In this document: piece after piece, positions 50,315-58,669 of the stretch
Numbering within the stretch: position 1 is the first letter of the stretch
Layout of the letters: each line of letters opens with the position of its first letter
DNA from: JABWCQ01 sp964587105
GTDB taxonomy: Bacteria > Electryoneota > RPQS01
Direction: 5' to 3'
Assembly (NCBI GenBank): GCA_964587105.1
Contig: CAZPKG010000002.1
Location: forward strand, 248,001 to 312,000
DNA length: 64,000 bases
The notes under the pieces: generated by a model
What the model was told of the DNA's origin: nothing
The model's database searches: none
Seen by the model: the letters and a program-made list of their open reading frames with translations, nothing else
Made by a program: the position numbers and the translations under genes

Positions 50315-52171
50315 ATGCAAATAGACAGATCATCACGCACCGTCTTAATTCTCTGGTCACTTGTGATGCTGGGATTGTCCTTGTGGCTTCCGGCAGGCTA
50401 TTGGACGATTGATGACGGCGTCAAATCCATTGCGGCACAGCGCGGCGAGTCACCGTGGAGCAGTCCGATCAAGGATGATTCGCTCCGCGCAAAGCTGTTG
50501 AATCCAGCGGACTACCCGGTGTTTGTTCCGCCGTTCGCTGAGCGGATAGAGAATGGAGTTGAGCCCGGATTCTCTCCTTATGCAAGACTTCTTGCGCGGA
50601 TTGAATCATTGATGTCCCGTCGCGCTCTGATGGTGGCAACCACATTGATTGCTCTTGGGGTGGGGTGGACTCTCTACGGAGCGGGATTGGCGTGGGGTTT
50701 TCTTCTCTTGCCTTTGACGTTCTATGGCCTTGTGCCGTGGGAGCATGCATTGGCATTGTGTTTTTCAGTGACCGCGCTGATTGCGATTTTTATGAAAGAG
50801 GGTGGAAGTCCGGCGTCTGCGATATTCAACGGGATGTTATTGGCGTGCGCGGCGGCGCTTCGGCCTGAACATAGTTTGTTATTGCTTGCCGGAATTTTGT
50901 TTCTGTTTTTGAATCAGCGAAGCAAGGAGGGCGCGCTCACGGCAGTCGCTGGAGTAGTCGCACTCGGAGCGTTGTTTGTGATTGCCGGCGGCGATGAGAT
51001 GCTTCGGCAATCCATGCTGAATCAAACGATTGGAGTATGGTCAGTCGAAAGTCGAGTGCAAGCGGTGATTGATACCGTGTTCGCAATTGGCCCGTCCGTC
51101 ATTTTGTCGGTGTTCATGCTCGTGCTGCTGCTCTTGGCGCTCTCTGTGCTCGACAAACCTAATACGCCGCGCTTGCTGTCTATTATCGCATGGGGCGGAG
51201 TGGCGATGTTTATTGTGGTGGCGGTGCGCGTCGTTTGGAGCCGGAGCTATCCACCGATTGAAATGCTCTCGACCGGTTCAATTGCCTTCGCGATGCCGTG
51301 GCTATTTTGGCTGTTTACAAAACGGGAAATCTGGAAAACAAAAGCGATGGCTTATGCCACCGCCGTGTTGGTTATTGGTATATTGCTGCTGCCGCAATCT
51401 GCGGGAATGCACTGGGGGCCGAGACTATTATTGTTTTGCGCTCCGCTGTTTGTCATCGCGCTCTATCAGGCGAATCTGCATTTGACAAAAGCGTTTGCGG
51501 CATTGGTCGTTCTCGCTTTGGCTCAGTCGGTGCATTCAGGCGTTGTTGTGGCGTCACGATTCAGAGAAACTTCTGATCATGAAACGCGGCTGCGGCCGCT
51601 TGTAGGTTCACCGCTGATTACCACGACGCGCGCGCAGGCGATAGATTTAGCCGGATTGTGGGACGAGAACGATTTCTTTGTGGCCAACAATCCAAACGAC
51701 CTCAAACGGCTGTTAGTTGAGTTCTATTTGCTGCGCCGGGACAGCGTGTGGCTGCACCAAATGCCCGCAGAAAGTTTGATGTTCAAAACGTTCCCGAATA
51801 ACCGACCGGTTTGGCCGCATCAGATGAGCTTGATCAACTGCGGAACGCTCTATCGTTCGCAATGGCAGGTTTACAAGATTGTGATGAACCGGGCAGATCC
51901 GGAATGGATTCCGCTGCTCGAACAGGCGGCCGACCGCTCGATGGGGGCGGGTGATCTTAAGCGCGCGCTGTTTCTGCAGGACGACGTTTTGCGAATCAAT
52001 CCGCAGCGGGCCACGGCCTATTCCAACATGGCATTGATTCTGGCGCGAATGGGAAAGACAGCGGAGGCCAAACGTGCTGTCGAGAATGCGCTTGAATTGG
52101 ATTCTACTTTGACTCAGGCGCAAGATTTGGCACGAGAGATTCAGAAGCTTGAATCTGGCGCAGCAGAGTAA
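50315..52171 (+). CDS. Polytopic membrane protein with C-terminal TPR, glycosyltransferase-39-like layout
   Basis: About 618 residues. A TTG at 50303 overlaps the terminator stem, so the ATG at 50315 is preferred. Around 10-11 membrane helices (residues ~12-410) are followed by a soluble part with a TPR-like pair (AADRSMGAGDLKRALFLQDDVLRINPQRATAYSNMALILARMGKTAEAKRAVENALELD). The first loop has TIDDGVKSIAAQ, the position where GT39/PMT-type enzymes carry their D-D/E motif. Probably a lipid-linked-sugar-dependent glycosyltransferase of the inner membrane, but without firm motif. Its 3' end overlaps the convergent gene by 68 bases. Confidence 0.7.
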   Translation: MQIDRSSRTVLILWSLVMLGLSLWLPAGYWTIDDGVKSIAAQRGESPWSSPIKDDSLRAKLLNPADYPVFVPPFAERIENGVEPGFSPYARLLARIESLMSRRALMVATTLIALGVGWTLYGAGLAWGFLLLPLTFYGLVPWEHALALCFSVTALIAIFMKEGGSPASAIFNGMLLACAAALRPEHSLLLLAGILFLFLNQRSKEGALTAVAGVVALGALFVIAGGDEMLRQSMLNQTIGVWSVESRVQAVIDTVFAIGPSVILSVFMLVLLLLALSVLDKPNTPRLLSIIAWGGVAMFIVVAVRVVWSRSYPPIEMLSTGSIAFAMPWLFWLFTKREIWKTKAMAYATAVLVIGILLLPQSAGMHWGPRLLLFCAPLFVIALYQANLHLTKAFAALVVLALAQSVHSGVVVASRFRETSDHETRLRPLVGSPLITTTRAQAIDLAGLWDENDFFVANNPNDLKRLLVEFYLLRRDSVWLHQMPAESLMFKTFPNNRPVWPHQMSLINCGTLYRSQWQVYKIVMNRADPEWIPLLEQAADRSMGAGDLKRALFLQDDVLRINPQRATAYSNMALILARMGKTAEAKRAVENALELDSTLTQAQDLAREIQKLESGAAE

Positions 52172-54059
52172 GTGCGGGTTCGTAGTCAGGTTGAAAATGC
52201 AGCGCACGGCCCAAGCACTCGCGCGCGGCGGCTTCCTGATGATTTTGGCCGAAGGCGACGGCGAGGTGATAAAAGCTCTGCGCTGACGGCGCGATGGCGG
52301 CACACTCTTTCAAGGGAATTTGAGCAGTGACAGGATCTCCGTCGCGGAGAAAACGTTTGCCGCGTTCGAGCAGGAGATGCGAGAGATTTGCGCGAATATC
52401 CACATTGCTGGTGTCGGTATTGAAGCCGCGATGATAAGCGTCAAGTGCGCTGGCGGTGTCTTGCTGTTGTTCGAGCACCGAGCCGAGATTATTCCACGCC
52501 GCGACGGCGCGCGGATTTTGTTTCACCATGTCGAGCAGGATTGTCCGCGCTTCGGGGAGATTGTTGGCGCGCTGCTCGACCACGGCGCGATTCAACATCG
52601 CTAAATCACGCGAACCGGGGTCTGATTCAGCGAGTTTGAAACTTGTGCGAGCCTGATTGAGGTTGCCCAGCGCGAGATAGGCGTTGCCTTCCATGTAATG
52701 AGCTGAACCAATGTTGGATTCGCGAACATTATACGGATTGATGATGGCGAGAATGAAGACCGCGATTGCAACTATTCCGGCTTTGGTTTTTTGCGGTTTG
52801 GTGAAGCTGTTCCAAACGGTCACGCCAACACCGGCGAGCATACAGAGCCACGGCACAACGGGCATCCGGAAGCGGCTGGCGATAAAGAATAGAATGACGC
52901 TTGCGGCATAGGTCAGCACGAGCCCACAGAGCAGACGAGCCTCTGTTTTCCAGAAGGCTAACACGGCTAACGGCAACAAAAGGGCGAAATTCAGCAGAAT
53001 CAGCAGTGTGAGGCCCGGAGTTTGCCCTGCAAAGTAGACTATATGTTTATTATTTGAGACCTCGAAACGGTTGAAAAACAGCAGGGCCTTTCGTACCATT
53101 AACTTAAGCCCGTGCCCGGGCTGTTCAGCGAGGAAGCTTTTCCCCTTGTCATAGTAGAAGTCCGACATTCCACCGGGGCCGAGGTCGCGGTGAGATTCGC
53201 GTTCTGCAATGGCTTGAGCCTGATCGAGCGTCCAGAAACGATCTGCTCCGGGGAGGATGGACGAGATGCCATCGGCTTGGGGGTTATTGCCGATCCAGAA
53301 GTTGACGCCGCCTTGTGTGACAATGAGCACCGGCTCGTAACCAAGTTTCCAATTGGCGAATGTGATTGGGGCGATGGGCAAAGCAAGGCCGATGAAACTT
53401 GTGATGGCGAAGCGGAGTGAGGTGGTTTTCCAAATTGGCCAGAGCGAGATTGCAATTGCGACGGGCGCAACAAGCAGAAAATTGGGGCGGGTGATCGAAG
53501 CCAAACCCCACATCAGACCGCAGATGAGAGCTTGTTTTGTGGTCAGGGATTTTCGGAGCGCCAAAGTACTCCAGCCGACCAAGACGGCCATGAGCATTTC
53601 GAGGCTTGTGGAGAGAATCTCGGCGCTGTAGAAGATGACCATCCCATTGACGGCGAACAGGATTCCGGCGACTCGCGCGGCGAGTGTACCGAAGTAGTTT
53701 TGAGCGACGCGATAGAGTATTGTGAGCGTCGCCATTTGCAGAATCAGATTGAGCAGTCTGGCCCAGAGCAGATCGTTGTCCACCAGAGCATAGACTGCTC
53801 CAAGCAGCCACGGATAGAGCGGCGCGCGAAACAGGGGCCACGGCCCGAAATCGCCGTTGGCGACGCGCTGGGCGGCCTCGTGATACCAGAGCGGATCAAC
53901 CGCCGGAGCGAGGAAAGTCGGGCTGTGAGCGGCATTGTAGATATGCCAGACTCGCAGCAGCAAGGCAAAAGAGAGGCTTAACCACAGCCATAAGTGTTGT
54001 CGGACTTCAACCTGTAGCTTTAAGTTATTAATATTGTTTGCCCAAGTTTTTTTTTTCAA
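52104..54059 (-). CDS. Glycosyltransferase family 39-like membrane protein with C-terminal TPR
   Basis: 651 residues; TTG start behind GAGGAG (8-base spacing). N-terminal membrane domain with VDPLWYHEAAQRVANGDF in the first large loop (the D...E/H region of PMT_2 enzymes), RAPLYPWLLGAVYAL and about ten helices to residue ~435. At least four TPR units follow (GNAYLALGNLNQARTSFKLAESDPG, AAWNNLGSVLEQQQDTASALDAYHRGF, HLAVAFGQNHQEAAARECLGRALHFQPDYEPAL). It predicts transfer of sugars from polyprenyl carriers at the outer face of the inner membrane, with periplasmic TPRs. It has the same architecture as the convergent gene; the two overlap tail to tail. Confidence 0.8.
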   Translation of the reverse strand: MKKKTWANNINNLKLQVEVRQHLWLWLSLSFALLLRVWHIYNAAHSPTFLAPAVDPLWYHEAAQRVANGDFGPWPLFRAPLYPWLLGAVYALVDNDLLWARLLNLILQMATLTILYRVAQNYFGTLAARVAGILFAVNGMVIFYSAEILSTSLEMLMAVLVGWSTLALRKSLTTKQALICGLMWGLASITRPNFLLVAPVAIAISLWPIWKTTSLRFAITSFIGLALPIAPITFANWKLGYEPVLIVTQGGVNFWIGNNPQADGISSILPGADRFWTLDQAQAIAERESHRDLGPGGMSDFYYDKGKSFLAEQPGHGLKLMVRKALLFFNRFEVSNNKHIVYFAGQTPGLTLLILLNFALLLPLAVLAFWKTEARLLCGLVLTYAASVILFFIASRFRMPVVPWLCMLAGVGVTVWNSFTKPQKTKAGIVAIAVFILAIINPYNVRESNIGSAHYMEGNAYLALGNLNQARTSFKLAESDPGSRDLAMLNRAVVEQRANNLPEARTILLDMVKQNPRAVAAWNNLGSVLEQQQDTASALDAYHRGFNTDTSNVDIRANLSHLLLERGKRFLRDGDPVTAQIPLKECAAIAPSAQSFYHLAVAFGQNHQEAAARECLGRALHFQPDYEPALTLLRQIQASESLVPNLAPESK

Positions 54060-54170
54060 CAGTTTGACTCCTCTTGCCTAATAACCCAATTGGGTCTATT
54101 ATGCTCCTGACAGGCTACCGCCAATAAACTATGGTAGCCAAAGTAGAAGCAAAATACAAGGAGTCGGGCC

Positions 54171-54686
54171 ATGAAACGGAACACAGCAAGCATACTGGCG
54201 GGATGTTGGGTACTTGGTTTCTTTGTGTACGGGGAAACGGCACTGGGGCAGTGCAATTTCAATGCAGACAAGGCTGACAGTGATTGCGAGCAAGTCTCAG
54301 TCGCAGATTGTGATCTTGTTACTTTATCTGAGTGCACTCGTGGTGAGTTCACTATTCCCTGTAACGGAACATACGAACTCAAAGCATCTGTAAGCTGCGC
54401 AGGCGGAGGGTGCCTTTCTTGCCAATCCTGTGTCAGGTTGTATAAGCTCGATGGGGCAACAGAAATTCTAGTAGAGTCAGTCGAAAGCAATAACCCGAAT
54501 GGCCACGGCTGTCCAAATACCTGTTCGCAGAGCAAGAATGTCTCGTTGGATTCTGCTAACGATTATGTAATATATGTTTGCAAGTTACAATGTCCTTCCA
54601 CGTTAGACCCTTCGTGCGAGGATATTTGCTCAACAAGTTGCACTGCATATGGTTGTTTGCGAATTGGTACGGGTACGTGTCCATAA
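54171..54686 (+). CDS. Small Cys-rich secreted protein, family member 2
   Basis: 171 residues: ribosome site AAGGAG, signal peptide (MKRNTASILAGCWVLGFFVYGETALG) and a mature part with about 20 Cys. Blocks shared with the protein at 31885-32388 are listed there. The pattern CxxC-x2-C-x3-LY, a YVxYVCKxxCP core and a CxxxCTAYxCL end occurs in both. No known domain. The gene starts 22 bases before an S8 protease with Cys-rich regions, so pairing of a small Cys-rich protein with a downstream T9SS protein is seen twice in this window. Possible roles: chaperone, inhibitor or surface partner; unproven. Confidence 0.8.
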   Translation: MKRNTASILAGCWVLGFFVYGETALGQCNFNADKADSDCEQVSVADCDLVTLSECTRGEFTIPCNGTYELKASVSCAGGGCLSCQSCVRLYKLDGATEILVESVESNNPNGHGCPNTCSQSKNVSLDSANDYVIYVCKLQCPSTLDPSCEDICSTSCTAYGCLRIGTGTCP

Positions 54687-54708
54687 TTCAAACAGTTTAG
54701 GAGAAGAA

Positions 54709-57700
54709 ATGGTTAAAGGAGCTTTTCGCATGATTGCGGCAATAATGTTTGGTTTCACTTTGCTTGCCGCAAGCGGCTTAGCATATGCTGCGGATATGTC
54801 GCCATTATTACCCGCTATCATTTCTTCATCTGTTGTTGATTCCAAACCCATCTCGGTTATTGTGTTTCTTGACTCACGGTTAACGATGGACGAAGTTTAT
54901 CCAGAAGCGAAGTCACGAAACATGAATGAGCGTCGAGCTTTTGTTGTTGATAGATTGAAAGAACGATATAACTCAATGAGTCGTGATGTTTCCGAATACA
55001 TTTCGAATCAAGAAAAACTTGGGAACGTCTCTCTTTACAGACCATTGTGGATAATAAATGCAATTCGGTTGACCGCAACGGCTGAAGTGATAACCAAGAT
55101 AGCTCGTGATTTTCCCGAAGTGGTATACGTTGTTCATGACCCTTTGTACAATAACACTTTGGACATTGGATGGGGAGTTTTTGAGACAGGGGCCCCACAA
55201 GTTTGGTCCACCTTTGGAGCTAAAGGAGCAGGAGTCTTAATTGGACATAAGGATTCGGGAGTTAACTTCCTCAATTGTTCTAAGTTTGATGGCCGGATAT
55301 GGTTCAATCCTGGCGAGGACTTAAATGGAAACGGCACGCTTGACGCAGGGGAAGCGAACGGAATTGACGATGATGGCAATCGCTACGTTGACGATTTCTA
55401 TGGCTGGAATTTCGACGAAAACAACAACGATGTCTCAGATCGAGATGGTCATGGTTCACTGACATCGTCCGTGATTTGTGCAAACTTGACAGGAGTGTGC
55501 GACACAACGAGTATGGCCCCAGAAGCAAAGCTTGTAATTCTAAGTGGCTATAGAAGTCAAGGTGCCGTGCTTGAATCGAGTCAGTATGCAGTTGAGAACG
55601 GAGTAAACGTTATTTCTGCGAGCCTGAGCTTCAAACAAAGTGAGTGTCAAGAAAACGAACTTAGGGAATGTCCAAATAGAGTGGCACATCGTTGGGTGGC
55701 TGAGATGGAACTTGCTGCGGGGATTATTCACGCAAATTCAACCGGAAACGAAGGGTTAGGAAATCCTCGACCGTTGTCAACGTCGTGTCCATCAGACTGC
55801 CCTCCACCTGCGATGACGGAAGCGCACTGGCAGCAGGGGGGTGTAAGCTCAATAGTTTCTGTAGCCGCATATGTTTCAAATGGAAATTTCTATACCGGAA
55901 GTGGAGTCGGCCCTGCCGCTTGGTCACGTGATGATATTTGCGTGCATGAACGAGTACCGTGGTGTGGACCGCAAGGTAGCCTGAGTTCATATCCCGATGA
56001 ATTGAACGACTACCCATATGCAAACGGGAATCACGGATTGCTCAAACCAGACATCACTGCTCCTTCCTCAGTCACTGCTGTTACCGCAAATTGCGGGTGC
56101 GGGAGTGTGTGTTGCACATCCGGTGCGACTCCGCACGTTGGTGGAGCGCTGGCCATTATCTACTCTGCTTTCCCGGGCATTTCGCCTGAAGAAGCATATC
56201 AAGTATTGGTTAACGGCGCATTAGATGCCGGTGATCCCGGTCCCGATACGACGTGGGGATTTGGCAAGCTGAGATTGCTTCCGGCGATTCAACATGGTGA
56301 CAACACACTCGGTTCAGTGGCAGGAAACGTAACGAGCAACGGTCAAGACCTCGAAGGTGTGCGTGTCTCTGTGGAGGGAGCAAATCCCGTTTGGACTGAC
56401 GCAGACGGTAACTATGAATTGTTTTTGCGGCCCGGAACCTATACGGGTTTGTACGAGAAATTTGGATATCAAACGGTCTCACGCAACATCAATATTGTTG
56501 CCGGACAGGTCGATGATGGGAGCCTGACTTTGAATATGTCGGCGAATGCGTCCCTCGTGATGACAGTTGTTGATCAATTCGATGTTCCAATGCCGGGTAT
56601 ATTGGTAGAGCATCCGCTCAGCGGCATATCGCTTTACTCAGATGCGAACGGTCAAGTAACATTTGGAACGATGTTCGACGGTGTTCAGGAATTTCAGGTT
56701 GCTCAGAATACAGAAGTTTATGAGCACACGGTTCACCACATCACGCTGACCGCCGGAAACAACACCACAGAACTTGCTCTCGTTCCGTCGGCGGCATTTG
56801 GTCCAACGGGGCCGGACGAGTACGGATACTATGCCTATGATGATTTAGACGCTGGTGGCCCAACATATGACTGGGTGGAGATTGCGGGAGGATTGGGAAC
56901 AAATCTGAATTTGAGCGGCGACAGTTTTGTCATGCAAACGCTGCCGTTTCAAATGCAGTTCTATGGTAATCAATCAAATTCACTTGCCATCTCTTCAAAC
57001 GGAAATATCATAGTTGGAGGGCCGGGCAGTAATGATTGGGGCCGTTGGCCGATCCCTGCACCATCCGCGCCGAACAACTACATCGCCGTTCTCTACCAAG
57101 ACTATAGACCAGAGGGCGGCGGCGGAGTTTGGTACTACTACGACCAAGCGGCAGGTCGCGCCATTATTCAATGGGAAGACGTGCCGGAGTATTTCAACTA
57201 CGGAAGAGCGACGTTCCAAATCCATATATATGATCCGTCGGTGAACCATGACCACCTCGGCAATAGCGTGATTGAGATGCACTACGCGGACTTTGTGGAC
57301 AGATTTGACGCGACAACAGGTATCGAGAACGCCGATGGCTCCGTTGGCTTGGAATACAGCTTCAACCGCTACTACGGAGCCGGTTCGACGCCGATTCGTG
57401 CGGGGCGGGCGATTCGATTCACGACAGATCAGGCAAATGCCGTTGACGATGATCCGATTGGGTTGCCGAACGAGTATGCGCTGTTACAAAACTATCCGAA
57501 TCCATTTAACTCACAGACTACGTTCCGGTTCAACATTCCGCAAGCCGGTCAGGTTGTGCTGAAACTCTATGATATTACCGGGCGCGAAACGGCCACGCTG
57601 TTTGATGGTGTGAAACAGGCCGGGGCGCATTCGGTGAGCTTTGATGCAACCGGGCTTTCGACTGGGATTTATTTTGCCCGGATGGAAGCGAATGGCAACA

Positions 57701-57735
57701 TCGTTGGGGCGAAAAAGGTGCTGTATTTGAAGTAG
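54709..57735 (+). CDS. Secreted subtilisin-like (S8) protease with T9SS sorting domain
   Basis: About 1008 residues from the ATG preceded by TAGGAGAAG. Signal peptide (to LAYA) and propeptide-like region (~30-150) lead to the S8 catalytic domain (~165-540): Asp182 in GHKDSGVN, His248 in DGHGSLTSSV, oxyanion Asn in HANSTGNEG and Ser471 in CTSGATPHVGGAL. The Ser motif is TSGATPH rather than GTSMAAPH. A calcium-loop-like DLNGNGTLDAGEANGIDDDGN lies between Asp and His. Then come a carboxypeptidase-regulatory-like domain (SVAGNVTSNGQDLEGVRVS...), a second similar one, a ~200-residue beta-domain and the Por sorting domain (LLQNYPNPFNSQTTFRFNIPQ ... GAKKVLYLK). Cell-surface or extracellular protease. 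Confidence 0.92.
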   Translation: MVKGAFRMIAAIMFGFTLLAASGLAYAADMSPLLPAIISSSVVDSKPISVIVFLDSRLTMDEVYPEAKSRNMNERRAFVVDRLKERYNSMSRDVSEYISNQEKLGNVSLYRPLWIINAIRLTATAEVITKIARDFPEVVYVVHDPLYNNTLDIGWGVFETGAPQVWSTFGAKGAGVLIGHKDSGVNFLNCSKFDGRIWFNPGEDLNGNGTLDAGEANGIDDDGNRYVDDFYGWNFDENNNDVSDRDGHGSLTSSVICANLTGVCDTTSMAPEAKLVILSGYRSQGAVLESSQYAVENGVNVISASLSFKQSECQENELRECPNRVAHRWVAEMELAAGIIHANSTGNEGLGNPRPLSTSCPSDCPPPAMTEAHWQQGGVSSIVSVAAYVSNGNFYTGSGVGPAAWSRDDICVHERVPWCGPQGSLSSYPDELNDYPYANGNHGLLKPDITAPSSVTAVTANCGCGSVCCTSGATPHVGGALAIIYSAFPGISPEEAYQVLVNGALDAGDPGPDTTWGFGKLRLLPAIQHGDNTLGSVAGNVTSNGQDLEGVRVSVEGANPVWTDADGNYELFLRPGTYTGLYEKFGYQTVSRNINIVAGQVDDGSLTLNMSANASLVMTVVDQFDVPMPGILVEHPLSGISLYSDANGQVTFGTMFDGVQEFQVAQNTEVYEHTVHHITLTAGNNTTELALVPSAAFGPTGPDEYGYYAYDDLDAGGPTYDWVEIAGGLGTNLNLSGDSFVMQTLPFQMQFYGNQSNSLAISSNGNIIVGGPGSNDWGRWPIPAPSAPNNYIAVLYQDYRPEGGGGVWYYYDQAAGRAIIQWEDVPEYFNYGRATFQIHIYDPSVNHDHLGNSVIEMHYADFVDRFDATTGIENADGSVGLEYSFNRYYGAGSTPIRAGRAIRFTTDQANAVDDDPIGLPNEYALLQNYPNPFNSQTTFRFNIPQAGQVVLKLYDITGRETATLFDGVKQAGAHSVSFDATGLSTGIYFARMEANGNIVGAKKVLYLK

Positions 57736-57743
57736 CGGCAGAC

Positions 57744-57778
57744 CCCCCCTAACCCCCCCGTGAACGGAGGGGAATCAG
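57744..57778 (-). repeat. Palindromic repeat family R4 (inverted)
   Basis: On the minus strand TTCCCCTCCGTTCACGGGGG then GGTTAGGGGGGG; matches the copy at 13600. Confidence 0.7.
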
Positions 57779-57784
57779 AATATG

Positions 57785-57818
57785 AAAAGCCCGGTGCATT
57801 GCTGCATCGGGCTTTTGT
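57785..57818 (+). terminator. Rho-independent terminator, likely bidirectional
   Basis: Thirteen-bp stem AAAGCCCGGTGCA/TGCATCGGGCTTT (57786-57798 with 57803-57815; G-T pair) followed by TGTTATTT, between convergent genes. Confidence 0.9.
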
Positions 57819-57861
57819 TATTTCGAGGCCACGCTCGCGGGGTGGCTTACTCGCAAATTAG

Positions 57862-58230
57862 TTAAGCGGATTTGCTCAAGTGAAGACCGTCCATGGCCTG
57901 CTTAAGCTGATCCAGAGAAAAGGGCTTCTCAAGGAAGGCTTCAGGTCGTGGCGGAGCCATGTTCAGGGCCGCCTTATAGTGAACCCAGCCGGTGATCAGG
58001 ATGACGGGCATGTTGGGGTCACTGGCCTTGATGTCTTTGAGGAGCAGCAATCCGTTGCGATTCGGCATATGAATGTCCGAAATGACTAACGCGGGGTGCT
58101 GCTGCTCAAAGGCCGCGTAGGCCTGATCGCCGTCCTCGGCAAGAATTGGTTCGTATCCCAGTTCCTGAACGCACTGCGCCAGCATCTCAAGCATATGTCT
58201 ATCATCATCAACTACCAAGCACTTAGCCAT
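57862..58230 (-). CDS. Stand-alone response regulator receiver protein (CheY-like)
   Basis: About 122 residues from the ATG giving MAKCLVVDDDRHMLEML; a TTG two codons earlier is possible. All phosphorylation residues are present: acidic pair in VVDDD, phospho-acceptor Asp in LVISDIHMPNRNG, Thr in VILITGW and Lys in FLEKPFSLDQL. No output domain, so it signals by protein contact or as a phosphate sink. No kinase gene is nearby; the chemoreceptor at 1219 is far away. Monocistronic, convergent with the protease gene. Confidence 0.93.
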   Translation of the reverse strand: MAKCLVVDDDRHMLEMLAQCVQELGYEPILAEDGDQAYAAFEQQHPALVISDIHMPNRNGLLLLKDIKASDPNMPVILITGWVHYKAALNMAPPRPEAFLEKPFSLDQLKQAMDGLHLSKSA

Positions 58231-58600
58231 TTCCAATCCCGTCTAAAATCGAATTCCGGAGCGAAATATAGTGCACAGAAAAAAGCAAACGATGTGCCGG
58301 GTGTTTTGGGTTAATGAGGTGTGGTACGGAGAGGCTAAAGTAATTGGTCTGGCTAATCGTTGTCCTCCTTGGGATTATGGTTTTGGAGAGGAGTAACACG
58401 ATTCAAACAGCGGTGTTGACGGTTGACGACCCCCCTGTTGATATGTTGATAAGTTGAGTATTATCATGGTTTTTTCAGGCTTTCGGGAGGGAAGTTAGAA
58501 AGGACTTAGTGAAACTTTACACAAGGGAAAAGCGTTCCTAAGATATTGAGTCTCAAGGGAATTGTGAGGTGCTAAATCCTTACAATTCAAGAGAAATGAC
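58231..58600 (+). other. Intergenic region
   Basis: 370 bases between divergent genes. No reading frame or RNA gene is apparent; AT-rich near its right end, where the promoter for the barrel protein begins. Confidence 0.5.
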
Positions 58601-58629
58601 TTGCTTTTCGGGTTAGATAGTTCTATATT
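58601..58629 (+). promoter_or_regulatory. Sigma-70-type promoter
   Basis: TTGCTT (58601-58606), 17-base spacer, TATATT (58624-58629). Start site expected near 58636, about 34 bases before the ATG. Confidence 0.7.
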
Positions 58630-58669
58630 TGCGCAAGTTCCGCAAAGGGAAATCAAGGAGATTAAGTAC

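Noticed and set aside
54649..54708. Upstream start for the S8 protease
   Set aside because: It lies inside the Cys-rich gene; the ATG at 54709 has a good ribosome site and a clean signal peptide.
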